From: Nucisporomicrobium flavum
GTDB lineage: Bacteria; Actinomycetota; Actinomycetes; Mycobacteriales; Micromonosporaceae
DNA: 64,000 nt
Reading direction: 5' to 3'
NCBI RefSeq assembly: GCF_016464385.1
Contig: NZ_JADMLH010000002.1
Span: 62,001 to 126,000, forward strand
Of this stretch, positions 9,477-17,869 are shown in pieces. Every line of letters starts with the position of its first letter. Positions within the stretch are counted from its first letter, which is position 1. The notes beneath the pieces are model-generated. The model did no database searches and had not been told where the DNA came from. It saw only the letters and a list, made by a program, of their open reading frames with translations. The translations under genes and the position numbers were made by a program.

Positions 9477-9930
9477 GGATCACTCGCATGATGGTCTCGG
9501 GGTCGGGGAAGTCGTTCTCCAACACGTGTACGTCCAGGTGGCCGGCGGCCCGCAGATCACCGACCAGGATCCGCGTGACGCCGAAGTGCAGCCGGAGCCG
9601 GGCCGAGATCTCGGCCACCGACAGCGGCTCACCGCACAGGTGCACGATGGCCCGCTGCTCGGGTGACAGCCGCGCGGACAATGCGCCGGGGTGCGCGCTG
9701 ACCTGCGTCTCCAGCCCGATGGCGGGATCGACCGCCGCGACCCGGCCGGACGTGATGACGAACGGCCGCAGCGACGTCGTGTGCTCGCCGGGCGGCTCCC
9801 CGGGCGCGGGCCCGGGGGGCGGGGCCGGCGCGGGTTCGTACCGCACGCCGGGGCCCGTGGCGCGCAGGAACGGCCGGACACCCGTTGCCGCCGGGTGGTC
9901 CGGGTCGTCGGGGTCGGCCGGGAAGGTCAT
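9454..9930 (-). CDS. DUF742 winged-helix-like conservon protein (CvnC type)
   Basis: This 158-residue protein has a Pro/Gly-rich N-terminal half and a DUF742 core from about residue 58. The core includes SPEQRAIVHLC, SVAEISARLRL and RILVGDLRAAGHLDVHV, a helix-turn-helix-like layout. DUF742 proteins bind the other conservon partners and are not known to act alone. The gene overlaps the roadblock gene by 4 bp (ATGA) and the GTPase gene by 23 bp. The Pro-rich N-terminus is typical of this family. The assignment is firm from the motif set and the operon. Confidence 0.9.
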   Translation of the reverse strand: MTFPADPDDPDHPAATGVRPFLRATGPGVRYEPAPAPPPGPAPGEPPGEHTTSLRPFVITSGRVAAVDPAIGLETQVSAHPGALSARLSPEQRAIVHLCGEPLSVAEISARLRLHFGVTRILVGDLRAAGHLDVHVLENDFPDPETIMRVIRGLRSIS

Positions 9931-10397
9931 TGCTGAACGGCGTTCTTCAATTCAGCGATGAGGCGCGGGCTGAGGGCGCCGCCGGCCCGGGTGGCGAAGA
10001 GCGTCATCTCGTACGCGAGCGTGCCGAGGTTGGCCGAGCGGTCGGCGATCACGCCGAGCACCGAGCCGGCGCTGATCGCGGTGACCAGCAGGTACCCGTC
10101 CGCCATGTCGATGATGACCCGGTTGAGGCTGCCCAGCGCGTACCAGCTGGCGGCGCCGCCGGCGAGGCTGGTCAGGCCGGAGACCACCGCGGCGAGGCGC
10201 TCGGCGTTGGGCCGGTCCTTGATCGCCGACATCGCCATCAGCAGCCCGTCGGAGGACACGGCGATGGCCTCGACGACGCCCGCGGTGCCGGACGTGAACG
10301 AGTCCAGCAGCCAGTTGAAGGTCTTCGCCTCCGCACTGAGCTGGGATTGCGCGTAGTCGCGCCCGTTGCCGGTGTCGGTGGAGTAGGGGGAAGTCAT
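9927..10397 (-). CDS. Roadblock/LC7 domain protein of the conservon (CvnB type)
   Basis: This 156-residue protein is a roadblock/LC7 fold through most of its length: FNWLLDSFTSGTAGVVEAI, then SSDGLLMAMS, GLTSLAGGAA and GYLLVTAIS. Such proteins act as MglB-like partners or regulators of the adjacent small GTPase. Its ATG at 10397 overlaps the kinase stop in an ATGA, and its own stop overlaps the DUF742 start. It has no membrane segment, so recruitment to the membrane would be through the kinase. Length and motifs are normal for the family. Confidence 0.92.
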   Translation of the reverse strand: MTSPYSTDTGNGRDYAQSQLSAEAKTFNWLLDSFTSGTAGVVEAIAVSSDGLLMAMSAIKDRPNAERLAAVVSGLTSLAGGAASWYALGSLNRVIIDMADGYLLVTAISAGSVLGVIADRSANLGTLAYEMTLFATRAGGALSPRLIAELKNAVQQ

Positions 10398-13138
10398 CGC
10401 GGTTGTCCCTCTGGTTGTGGCTGGCTGTCCTGCAGTGCTCGCGCTACGCCGTACTCGAACTGCTCCATGAGCGCCCGGGCGGCGTCCGGATCGAGCGGCT
10501 GAGCCGGCGTGGCCGGCGGGGTGGGATTCATGGGTTCGCTGACCGGCAGCGTCGCGCCGGGCACCCGCCGGGTCAGCGGCGGGTGGCCCACCGCCGGCGG
10601 CGCCGACATGTCCTGCTCGATGACGTCCCACTTGGCGCGGGAGACGCCGGCCTCGAAGGCGTCGAACGCCTCCCGGGCCGCGAGCGCGTCGTCCGAGGTC
10701 GGCGGCGCGGCGGGCAGCCTGGGGCCGGTCTCGGCGGGCAGCTGGCTGCCGGGCACGCGCCGGCGCAGCGGCGCGGCCGTCCCGTTCCGCGGCTCCGGGC
10801 TCGTGCGCGGTTGCGGCACGACCGCCGGGGGCGCGGGCGTCGAGCTCACGGGCGTCGAGCTCACGGGCGTCGGGCTGACCTGTATCGGGCTGACCGGGGC
10901 GGGCCCGGGCTGCCGGAAGTCGGCCACCGGCTGCGGACGCTGGTACATCGCGTCCACCGGCGCGTCCACCACCGGGCGCTGCGGTTCGGCGTACCGACCG
11001 GCCGCGGGCAGCTCCGGCAGCGCCGCCGGGAACCGTCCCGCCACCGGCGTCGCCTCGAAGACCTGGTGGTCGGTCGGGGACGCCTCCAGCTGCGGCCGGA
11101 CCGCGAAGGCGTTCCAGCTGCGGGCGGACTCCAGCGTGCGGGTGGCCCGGGTCAGCACGTTCGCGTCGAACGGCTGGGCGCTGCCGGGCACGGACCGGAC
11201 GGAACCGCCGGCGATCAGCGGGGCGAACTCGCTGTGCTGGCTCGGCACGGTCGCGTGGATCGGCGACACCGCCACGGGCATCGCCTCGGGCCGCGCCACG
11301 AGGTGCGCCGGCTTGAGGTCCACCCACGCGGTCACGCCGCCGTCGGGGGTGTCGGTGAGCGTGACCTCGATGCCGTGCCGCCGGGCGAGGCGGCCCACCA
11401 CGAACAGGCCGAGCACCTCACTGGGCACCAGGTCGAGACGCTCGCGGCGGGTGAGCCGCGCGTTCTCCTCGGCGAGGCGTTCCGGGGCCAGGCCCAGGCC
11501 GTGGTCGACGACGGCCAGGCGGGCACCGCCGTGCAGGTCCGAGGCGCTGACCGTGACGCGGGTGTGCGGCGGCGAGAACGACGTGGCGTTCTCCATCAGC
11601 TCCGCGAGCAGCAGCGTCAGGTCCGCCACGACCGCGGGTACGACCACGATCTCCTCGGGCACCTCGACGTCGACGCGGGTGTAGTCCTCGATCTCACCGA
11701 GGGCGAGGCGTACGACGTCGGACAGCGGCAGCGGCGCCATGTGGTCGTTCGCGCCGGCGCCACCGGAGAGCACGACCAGCGCGCTCGCGTTCCGCCGCAG
11801 ACGGCTGGACATGTGGTCGAGCCGGTACAGCTCGCCGAGGCGGTCCGTGTCGGTCTCGCGGCGCTCGAGGTTGTCGATCAGGGCGAGCTGACGGCCGACC
11901 AGGTTCTGCGTACGACGTCCGACGTGCCCGAACATCTGGGCGACGTTGCGGCGGCCGAGCACCTGGCGTTCCACCAGCCGGGCGGCCGTGGTCTGCACCC
12001 GGTCGAACGCGCGCGCCAGGTCGCCGATCTCGTCGCGGGCCTCCACGTCGACCGGGTCGAGGCGGATCGGCCGGGACGCCTCGTACTCGTCGTCGGCCAC
12101 GCGTTCGAGCTCGGCCTCGGCGGTGCGGGCGATCCGTTCCGCGGAGGACGTCAGGCGGCGCAGCGGCCGGGCGACCGCGCGGGCCATGAACAGCGACAGC
12201 GCGACCACCAGCAGCAGCAGGAGCAGCGAGCCGCCACCGACCAGCGCGGCGGTGCGCAGCGCGTCGTCACGGTTGCGGGTCACGACCGTGTCCACGTCCG
12301 CGGCGACCCGCTTCTCCACGAAGCCGCCGAGGACGATGACGGACCGCAGCGACGGGAACAGCGTCTGGATGCTCAGCTGCTTGATCGCCGACTCCGGGTC
12401 GGTGGCCGCCTCGACCAGGAAGCGGGTGCCGACGCGCGAGGCGAAGGCGTCCTGGGCGCCGAGGTAGAGCTTGTACTGCGCGTCGGTGAAGTACGGCTGC
12501 GCGTTGGTGATGATGAACTGCAGCTGCAGCAGGGTCGAGTAGAACAGGCGGACCAGCCCGGAGTTCTTCGTGACCACGGCGGCGGTCAGGTACCCGGACG
12601 CCTCGCTGATCAGGTTGTCGCTGCGGAGGGCCTGCTCGAGGGCGTACATCTGGCGGCCCGTCGAGGTGGTGAGGTCCGCCTTCCGCGACAGCCCGAGTGC
12701 GTCGATGATCTGGTTGATCACGGCGCTGAAGTCGCTGACGATCAGGTCCGGCCGGATGGTCCGGTCGAGCACGCCGGCGCGGGTGCCGCTGAGCTTCGAG
12801 ATGTTGTCGACAGCCTTGGTCATGTCGGCCGACAGCGGCTCGTCGAGGTGCTTGAGCCCCTGGATGCGGTCAGTGGCCTTGGCGGTCTGCACGGCCAGTT
12901 CGGGCTCCTGGACCAGGCCGAACATGTAGCCCACCGAGAGGAGGCGCTCCTCCTGCAGCTCCTGGACGGCCGAGCCGACCCGGGTGGCGAGCAGGACGGC
13001 GTCGGAGGTGCCCTGCGCGTCGCGCGCCACGTCGACGCGGTTGACGACGATCGGCACGGCGAGCGCCACGACCCCGATGAGGGGTACGAGCACGAGCAGC
13101 GTGAGCTTCCCGAGGATGCGGAACTTACCGAAGAGCAC
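10394..13138 (-). CDS. NIT-domain sensor histidine kinase of the conservon (CvnA type)
   Basis: From the GTG at 13138 the product is 914 residues. It has a membrane segment near 8-31, an extracellular helical NIT-like (nitrate/nitrite) sensor region (about 32-310), a second membrane segment (about 317-340, LLLLLLVVALSLF), and a HAMP-like linker. The kinase region includes RLDHMSSRLRRNA as H-box, ELMENATSFSPP as N-box and DHGLGL as G1, and a long Pro-rich tail follows. Histidine kinases of this group often lack a cognate response regulator and signal through roadblock, DUF742 and GTPase partners, which follow directly. The start lies 14 bp inside the upstream gene. An alternative start at 13192 would add 18 basic residues. 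Confidence 0.92.
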   Translation of the reverse strand: MLFGKFRILGKLTLLVLVPLIGVVALAVPIVVNRVDVARDAQGTSDAVLLATRVGSAVQELQEERLLSVGYMFGLVQEPELAVQTAKATDRIQGLKHLDEPLSADMTKAVDNISKLSGTRAGVLDRTIRPDLIVSDFSAVINQIIDALGLSRKADLTTSTGRQMYALEQALRSDNLISEASGYLTAAVVTKNSGLVRLFYSTLLQLQFIITNAQPYFTDAQYKLYLGAQDAFASRVGTRFLVEAATDPESAIKQLSIQTLFPSLRSVIVLGGFVEKRVAADVDTVVTRNRDDALRTAALVGGGSLLLLLLVVALSLFMARAVARPLRRLTSSAERIARTAEAELERVADDEYEASRPIRLDPVDVEARDEIGDLARAFDRVQTTAARLVERQVLGRRNVAQMFGHVGRRTQNLVGRQLALIDNLERRETDTDRLGELYRLDHMSSRLRRNASALVVLSGGAGANDHMAPLPLSDVVRLALGEIEDYTRVDVEVPEEIVVVPAVVADLTLLLAELMENATSFSPPHTRVTVSASDLHGGARLAVVDHGLGLAPERLAEENARLTRRERLDLVPSEVLGLFVVGRLARRHGIEVTLTDTPDGGVTAWVDLKPAHLVARPEAMPVAVSPIHATVPSQHSEFAPLIAGGSVRSVPGSAQPFDANVLTRATRTLESARSWNAFAVRPQLEASPTDHQVFEATPVAGRFPAALPELPAAGRYAEPQRPVVDAPVDAMYQRPQPVADFRQPGPAPVSPIQVSPTPVSSTPVSSTPAPPAVVPQPRTSPEPRNGTAAPLRRRVPGSQLPAETGPRLPAAPPTSDDALAAREAFDAFEAGVSRAKWDVIEQDMSAPPAVGHPPLTRRVPGATLPVSEPMNPTPPATPAQPLDPDAARALMEQFEYGVARALQDSQPQPEGQPR

Positions 13139-14267
13139 CGGTTCGCTCCCGCCGTGTCGAGGTGGCGTCGCCGTACGCCGGCATCTGGCCACCGAGCTCG
13201 ACGCCGCCCGGCCCGACCGTCATGTCGCGGGTGGACTCGCCGGGGGCCCGCGCGGACGGGGACGGCCCGGAGGCGCCGCGCCGGCGGCCGGTCAGCGGCA
13301 GGATGATCGCGGCGAGCGCGAGCAGGACCGCGGCGATGGCGGCGGCGAGCGTCTCCAGCGTGCGGTAGCCGAGGCTGTCGAGCCGGTCGTCCAGCAGCCG
13401 CGTCATCTCCCGCGTGGTGATGCCGGCGAGGTTGCCCAGCGACACCTGCAACCGGGTCTGCGCCGTGGCGATGGTGGAGGCGTTCGGGGCGCCGGTGGGG
13501 TTGGCGCCGCGGGTGAGCAGCTCGACGCCGCGGCGGAACGCGTCCAGGCCGCTGACCAGGTTGCCGCTCAGCGTCGGGCTGCTGGTGTCGTCGACCGCCG
13601 CCTGCAGGTTGTCGGTCAGGTTGTTCACCGAGGTGTTCACCTCGACCACCGCGGCGCCGAACTGCGGGCCGAGCTGGGCCCGCTGCTGCGCGTCGGCCTT
13701 GGCGACGAGCTGGCTGAGGTCGCTCATGCGGCTCATCTGGACGACGGCGGCGGGCAGGTCGTCGGCGACCGCCTGCTGCAGGTGCGAGATGTCGTTGTCG
13801 GGGTCGCGGGCCAGCTCCGAGTTGTTGCGCACCGCGTCGTACAGGGCCAGCGTCAGGTCGGCGACCTCGACGTGGGCCTGGTAGACGGCGAGCGGTCCGC
13901 CGGTGGCCTTGGGGAGCAGGTCGATACGCTGCTTCAGCCCGCTCCACCGGTCCCGCGTCCGCAGCTCTGCGCCCAGGCGCTGGTCCACGGCGGAGACGCC
14001 GGCGACCGCGGACGTCAGCGAGCTCGGCGGGGTGGCGACGCCGGACAGCGCCGAGGACTGCGCCTCGGTGAGCGCGCTGACCAGCGGGCCGAGGGCGGTC
14101 AGGTACTCGACGCCCTTCTGCTCGAGCCGGGTGCTCTCCTTGCGGTCCGAGACGTCGTCCCAGGCCCGGGCGAACAGGATGCCCGCCGGCACGAGTATCA
14201 AAAGCGTCAAAACAGCCGCGAGCACGGACCGCGTCCGGGATCGCCGGTTCTCCACCGAGACTGACAT
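13125..14267 (-). CDS. NIT-like membrane sensor protein without a kinase domain
   Basis: The ATG at 14267 has an ideal GGAGGA Shine-Dalgarno. The 380-residue product has a membrane segment near 14-35, an extracellular all-helical region of about 270 residues resembling NIT-type sensors, and a second membrane segment near 315-335. A short basic, Ser/Gly-rich cytoplasmic tail ends the protein, with no HAMP, histidine or ATPase motifs. It is the first gene of the conservon transcript and overlaps the kinase gene, so it is likely made in step with it. A co-sensor that pairs with the kinase through the membrane is my inference. The family is known to me only as hypothetical proteins upstream of such kinases. 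Confidence 0.75.
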   Translation of the reverse strand: MSVSVENRRSRTRSVLAAVLTLLILVPAGILFARAWDDVSDRKESTRLEQKGVEYLTALGPLVSALTEAQSSALSGVATPPSSLTSAVAGVSAVDQRLGAELRTRDRWSGLKQRIDLLPKATGGPLAVYQAHVEVADLTLALYDAVRNNSELARDPDNDISHLQQAVADDLPAAVVQMSRMSDLSQLVAKADAQQRAQLGPQFGAAVVEVNTSVNNLTDNLQAAVDDTSSPTLSGNLVSGLDAFRRGVELLTRGANPTGAPNASTIATAQTRLQVSLGNLAGITTREMTRLLDDRLDSLGYRTLETLAAAIAAVLLALAAIILPLTGRRRGASGPSPSARAPGESTRDMTVGPGGVELGGQMPAYGDATSTRRERTGALR

Positions 14268-14692
14268 CGCCAATTCCTCCACCATGCGCCCGCGATAGAC
14301 CGTTTCGGCGGCTACCCTCCGTAGCCGTGCAAGCGCACCGATCCGGGTCAATCTATCCGAGAAAAAATCATGTGACCCCTTTCCTAGGGTCAGTCTTGGC
14401 TCGTCTGATCGGAGGATGGACCGCGGGGCCGGGCAGGTCGTAGGCGGTTCCGGAACCAGCCCCACCAGCCACGTCGCCGCTGTCCGGCCCGGACGCGACG
14501 CGCGCTGGGCGCGCTCCCGTGTGCGCCCTGGCCCGGCGACCCCGGCCAGGACCGAACTTCCACAGTGGAGTACGCTGTCTTGCCCGGCCATTGTTACTCA
14601 GCGGTAAAGACTGCGTCACGTAGTGATACTTAGTTGCTCTGCGTAGTCATGCGGATACATTTCTCGTCTCACGTACCGGACGAATCCATGAG
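14268..14692 (-). promoter_or_regulatory. Upstream region of the conservon operon with GGGTCA half-sites
   Basis: No gene is supported here. It must hold the promoter of the five-gene minus-strand operon. TGACCC (14373-14378) and GGGTCA (14387-14392) form an inverted repeat with an 8-nt spacer, and another GGGTCA sits at 14345-14350, next to an AT-rich stretch. This may be an operator. The part at 14580-14690 is unusually A/T-rich for the window, but I see nothing else in it. Confidence 0.4.
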
Positions 14693-14725
14693 AAAGCCCG
14701 CCCGGTGGAAGGCCGGACGGGCTTT
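14693..14725 (-). terminator. Terminator of the M48 peptidase gene
   Basis: AAAGCCCG-CCCGG and CCGG-ACGGGCTTT pair over 13 positions with one mismatch around a 7-nt loop, 28 bp beyond the peptidase stop. On the minus strand the stem ends in U residues. Confidence 0.85.
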
Positions 14726-14753
14726 CGGATCTTCGCTGGGGACGAAGGGAGTG

Positions 14754-16595
14754 CTAGGCGTCCGCCTCCTGGGCGAAGCGGTCCAGGACCTTCAGCAGGG
14801 TCTCCCGGCTGTCGCCGAGCTGCTCGCCCGTCCACCGCTCCTCCACCGCGATCACGGTGCCGTCGTGCATCCGCAGGTCGGCCCGCACCGGGGTGCGCTT
14901 GGTCACCGTGGCGCCGCGTACCTCCTCGAACGGCACGAACCGGTATTGCGCCGCCAGCTGCTCCACCGGTGCCGACCCGAGCAGCTCCTGCAGGCGCTTC
15001 TTGCCGTGGTCCGTCGACTTGGGCCCGGGCACGAACAGGAACCCACGGTCCAGCAGCACCAGATCGGTGTGCGCGCCGTCGACCTTCAGGTTCGCCATCG
15101 CGGCGATCACGTCCGAACCGCTCGCGGACGCCTTGCGCTCGATGATGCCGGCGGCCTCCACGTGTACGCCCCGCTCGGCCAGCCGGGCCCGCGCCTCGCC
15201 GATCGTCTGAGGCGAGACGGCGAGCTTGGCGATCTCCTCGAAGTCCAGCTCCGCGCCCTGCGCGTCGGTCAGCCGCGCCGGGCCCGACCACGAGTGCTGC
15301 CAGAACGCCGTACCGGAACGGATGGCCGCCAGGGCGAACAGCATGTCCATCGGGCCGGCGAACCTGAGCGCCGCCTCCTTGCGGGTCGCCCCGGGGAAGA
15401 ACTCCTCCGCCAGCTCCCCGAGCCGTCCCGCGGTCACGAGGTCGAACAGCGTGCCCAGCCCGGGGTCCGGGGCGCCGGTGAGCCGGCCCAGCGACCGGAA
15501 GATGCGGTCGGCGTTGCGCTGCAGACGGGCGGTCGCCGCGGCGGCGGTGAACTGCGGCCACGGCAGCACCTGCCGGTTGCCGACGTCGACCACCTCACGC
15601 TGCAGGGCGATCCCCGCCTCACGGATCGAGGGCAGCAGGGCGGCGGCGGGCCGGCCGTCCACCGGGTGCGCCACCTGCGGCGCCGTACGCATCACCGCGA
15701 TCCGCTCGGCCGTCGACGGGTGCGTGTCCCAGCGCGAGCGGTGCTCCTCCGGCTCCTGATCGCGCAGCTCTGCCAGCTCGTCCCCGCGGGCGGCGAAGAG
15801 CTGCCCGAAGCCGCCGAAGAAGTCGTCCGGCGCGTACCCGGCCTCCCAGCCGCCGGACACGTACCGTCCGAAGTAGAAGTCCCAGGCCGCGTCGACGACC
15901 GGCAGCTCGCGCAGCGTCGACATGGCCACCTCGGGGCCCGCGACGCGCACCGAGGCGCGGTCGGCGTCCAACTCCTGCCGGCGGGAGGCGGCGTTGTCGA
16001 CGAGCAGGTACAGCCGGGCGTAGCCGCGGAACACCATGCCCACCGGGTTCCACTTGCCGATGCGGCTGACCGTGCCACCGATCGCCAGCCGGCCCCGGTA
16101 CGCCACCGCGCCGAGCCGGGTGTGCCGTCCCGAGTAGTGGCCCAGCTCGTGGGCGACGACCGAGCGCATCTGATCCACCGACAGCGCCTGCACCAGCGGC
16201 ATGCCCAGATACAACAGGCGCCGGCCCCCGATGAGGCCCAGCAGCTTGGTGTCCTCGCTGACCGCGGCGTTCACCTCGGGCACCAGGCGGATCTCGTCGG
16301 GCGTACGCGTACCGACCTCGGCGGCCAGGGCCCGTACGGTGTTCCACAGCTCCGGCGCCTGCTCCGGTGAGACGACGAGCCCGTGCATCGGCTCGGGGCG
16401 CGTACGGATGGCCCGCCACAGCCCCACCACGGTCGCGCCCACGGCCAGCAGCAGCGGGAAGCCCAGCTTGATCCCGACGCCGGCGTTGGCCTCCATCGAG
16501 ATCCACACGACGAGCGCCAGCACGGCGGCCAACTGGATCAGAGCGACCACATAGAAGCCGAGCAGCATCACGACGGATGCGGCAGCACGAAACAT
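14754..16595 (-). CDS. M48-family membrane zinc metallopeptidase (HtpX/Ste24-like)
   Basis: The ATG at 16595 is preceded by GGAAGGA. The 613-residue product has two N-terminal membrane segments (about 7-33 and 45-62), a peptidase domain with HELGH at 149-153 and the third zinc ligand at Glu208 in RRQELDAD, and THPSTAERI downstream as in other M48 enzymes. It should cleave misfolded membrane or secreted proteins at the cytoplasmic membrane. The C-terminal 250 residues exceed the usual HtpX length and contain a nucleotide-free alpha/beta region of unknown role. A strong terminator follows. The neighbour on the other side is divergent, so this is a single-gene unit. Confidence 0.88.
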   Translation of the reverse strand: MFRAAASVVMLLGFYVVALIQLAAVLALVVWISMEANAGVGIKLGFPLLLAVGATVVGLWRAIRTRPEPMHGLVVSPEQAPELWNTVRALAAEVGTRTPDEIRLVPEVNAAVSEDTKLLGLIGGRRLLYLGMPLVQALSVDQMRSVVAHELGHYSGRHTRLGAVAYRGRLAIGGTVSRIGKWNPVGMVFRGYARLYLLVDNAASRRQELDADRASVRVAGPEVAMSTLRELPVVDAAWDFYFGRYVSGGWEAGYAPDDFFGGFGQLFAARGDELAELRDQEPEEHRSRWDTHPSTAERIAVMRTAPQVAHPVDGRPAAALLPSIREAGIALQREVVDVGNRQVLPWPQFTAAAATARLQRNADRIFRSLGRLTGAPDPGLGTLFDLVTAGRLGELAEEFFPGATRKEAALRFAGPMDMLFALAAIRSGTAFWQHSWSGPARLTDAQGAELDFEEIAKLAVSPQTIGEARARLAERGVHVEAAGIIERKASASGSDVIAAMANLKVDGAHTDLVLLDRGFLFVPGPKSTDHGKKRLQELLGSAPVEQLAAQYRFVPFEEVRGATVTKRTPVRADLRMHDGTVIAVEERWTGEQLGDSRETLLKVLDRFAQEADA

Positions 16596-16763
16596 CTCCG
16601 GTGTTCCTTCCCCCGTGACACCGCGCATGCCAGCCGCGGTCCCGCGCACCGGACCGGCCGCGCGGCGCGAGGAAGATACCGGCACCGATCTCTGCCCGGC
16701 AACCCCGTGCGCCGCTGCGCCGACGTCGAGCGGAACGGCGTATGTGAGCCCTACGCTGACCGC

Positions 16764-17831
16764 ATGCCAACCCGTGATCCGGTCGCCGACCTGCGGCGCA
16801 TCGCGTTCCTGCTGGAACGGGCCAACGAGGCGACGTACCGCGTCCGAGCGTTCCGGTCGGCGGCCGCGACGGTCGCGGCGCTGCCCGCCGCGGAGCTGGC
16901 CGAGCGTACGGCCGAGGGCACGCTGGCCAAGCTCCCCGGCGTCGGGGACGTGACCGCCCGGTGCATCGCCGAGTCCCTCGCCGGCGAGGAGCCGGTGTAC
17001 CTGCGCCGGCTCGAGACCACCGAGGGCACCGACCTGAAGGGCGCGGCCGCCGCCCTGCGCCAGGCGTTGCGCGGCGACTGCCACGCGCACTCCGACTGGT
17101 CCGACGGCGGCTCACCGATCGAGGAGATGGCGCTCGCCGCGGTCGAGGTCGGCCACGAATACCTCGTGCTCACCGACCACTCCCCGAGGCTGACCGTGGC
17201 GCACGGTCTGACCGCCGAACGCCTGCGCAAGCAGCTCGACTACGTGGAACGGCTGAACGACGCGCTGCCCGACGGCTTCCGCATCCTCACCGGCATCGAG
17301 GTCGACATCCTCGCCGACGGGTCGCTGGACCAGGAGGACGAGCTGCTCGCCCGCCTCGACGTGGTGGTCGGGTCGGTGCACAGCAACCTGCGCGAGGAGT
17401 CGCCGAAGATGACGCGCCGGATGCTGGCCGCCATCGCCAACCCGCACCTCGACATCCTGGGGCACATGACCGGTCGCAAGGTCTCCGCGGGCGGCGAGGG
17501 CGACCGGGCGCACCGCGGCGGGCGCACCCGGCCGCCCAGCACGTTCGATCTGGAGAAGGTGCTCGCCGCCTGCGTCGAGCACGGCAAGGCCGTGGAGATC
17601 AACTCGCGACCGGACCGGCTCGATCCGCCGAAGCGGATGCTCACCGTCGCGGTCGAGGCCGGGTGCCTCTTCAGCATCGACACCGACGCCCACGCGCCGG
17701 GACAGCTCGACTGGCAACGGTACGGGTGTGAGCGCGCCGCGCTGTGCGGCGTACCGGCCGACCGGGTCGTGAACACCTGGTCGGCCGAGCGCCTCCTCGA
17801 ATGGACGGCGGGTCACTCGGCGGCGGAATAG
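16764..17831 (+). CDS. PHP-domain phosphoesterase with N-terminal helix-hairpin-helix (PolX-like)
   Basis: This 355-residue protein resembles a bacterial family X polymerase that keeps the ends but has lost the nucleotidyltransferase core. An HhH-like region (about 1-80, LAKLPGVGDVTARCIAE) is followed by a PHP domain with metal ligands in HAHSDWSDG (near 107), LTDHS, GIEVDIL, GSVHSN and DTDAH. PHP domains are metal-dependent phosphoesterases, often 3'-5' exonucleases or phosphatases. The HhH points to DNA, so a DNA-end-processing role is plausible but inferred. The ATG at 16764 is taken because upstream codons run into the divergent promoter region. Confidence 0.85.
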   Translation: MPTRDPVADLRRIAFLLERANEATYRVRAFRSAAATVAALPAAELAERTAEGTLAKLPGVGDVTARCIAESLAGEEPVYLRRLETTEGTDLKGAAAALRQALRGDCHAHSDWSDGGSPIEEMALAAVEVGHEYLVLTDHSPRLTVAHGLTAERLRKQLDYVERLNDALPDGFRILTGIEVDILADGSLDQEDELLARLDVVVGSVHSNLREESPKMTRRMLAAIANPHLDILGHMTGRKVSAGGEGDRAHRGGRTRPPSTFDLEKVLAACVEHGKAVEINSRPDRLDPPKRMLTVAVEAGCLFSIDTDAHAPGQLDWQRYGCERAALCGVPADRVVNTWSAERLLEWTAGHSAAE

Positions 17832-17869
17832 GGCCCGAGATTGTCGGAGGTCTCCCGTAGGGTCGGCGC

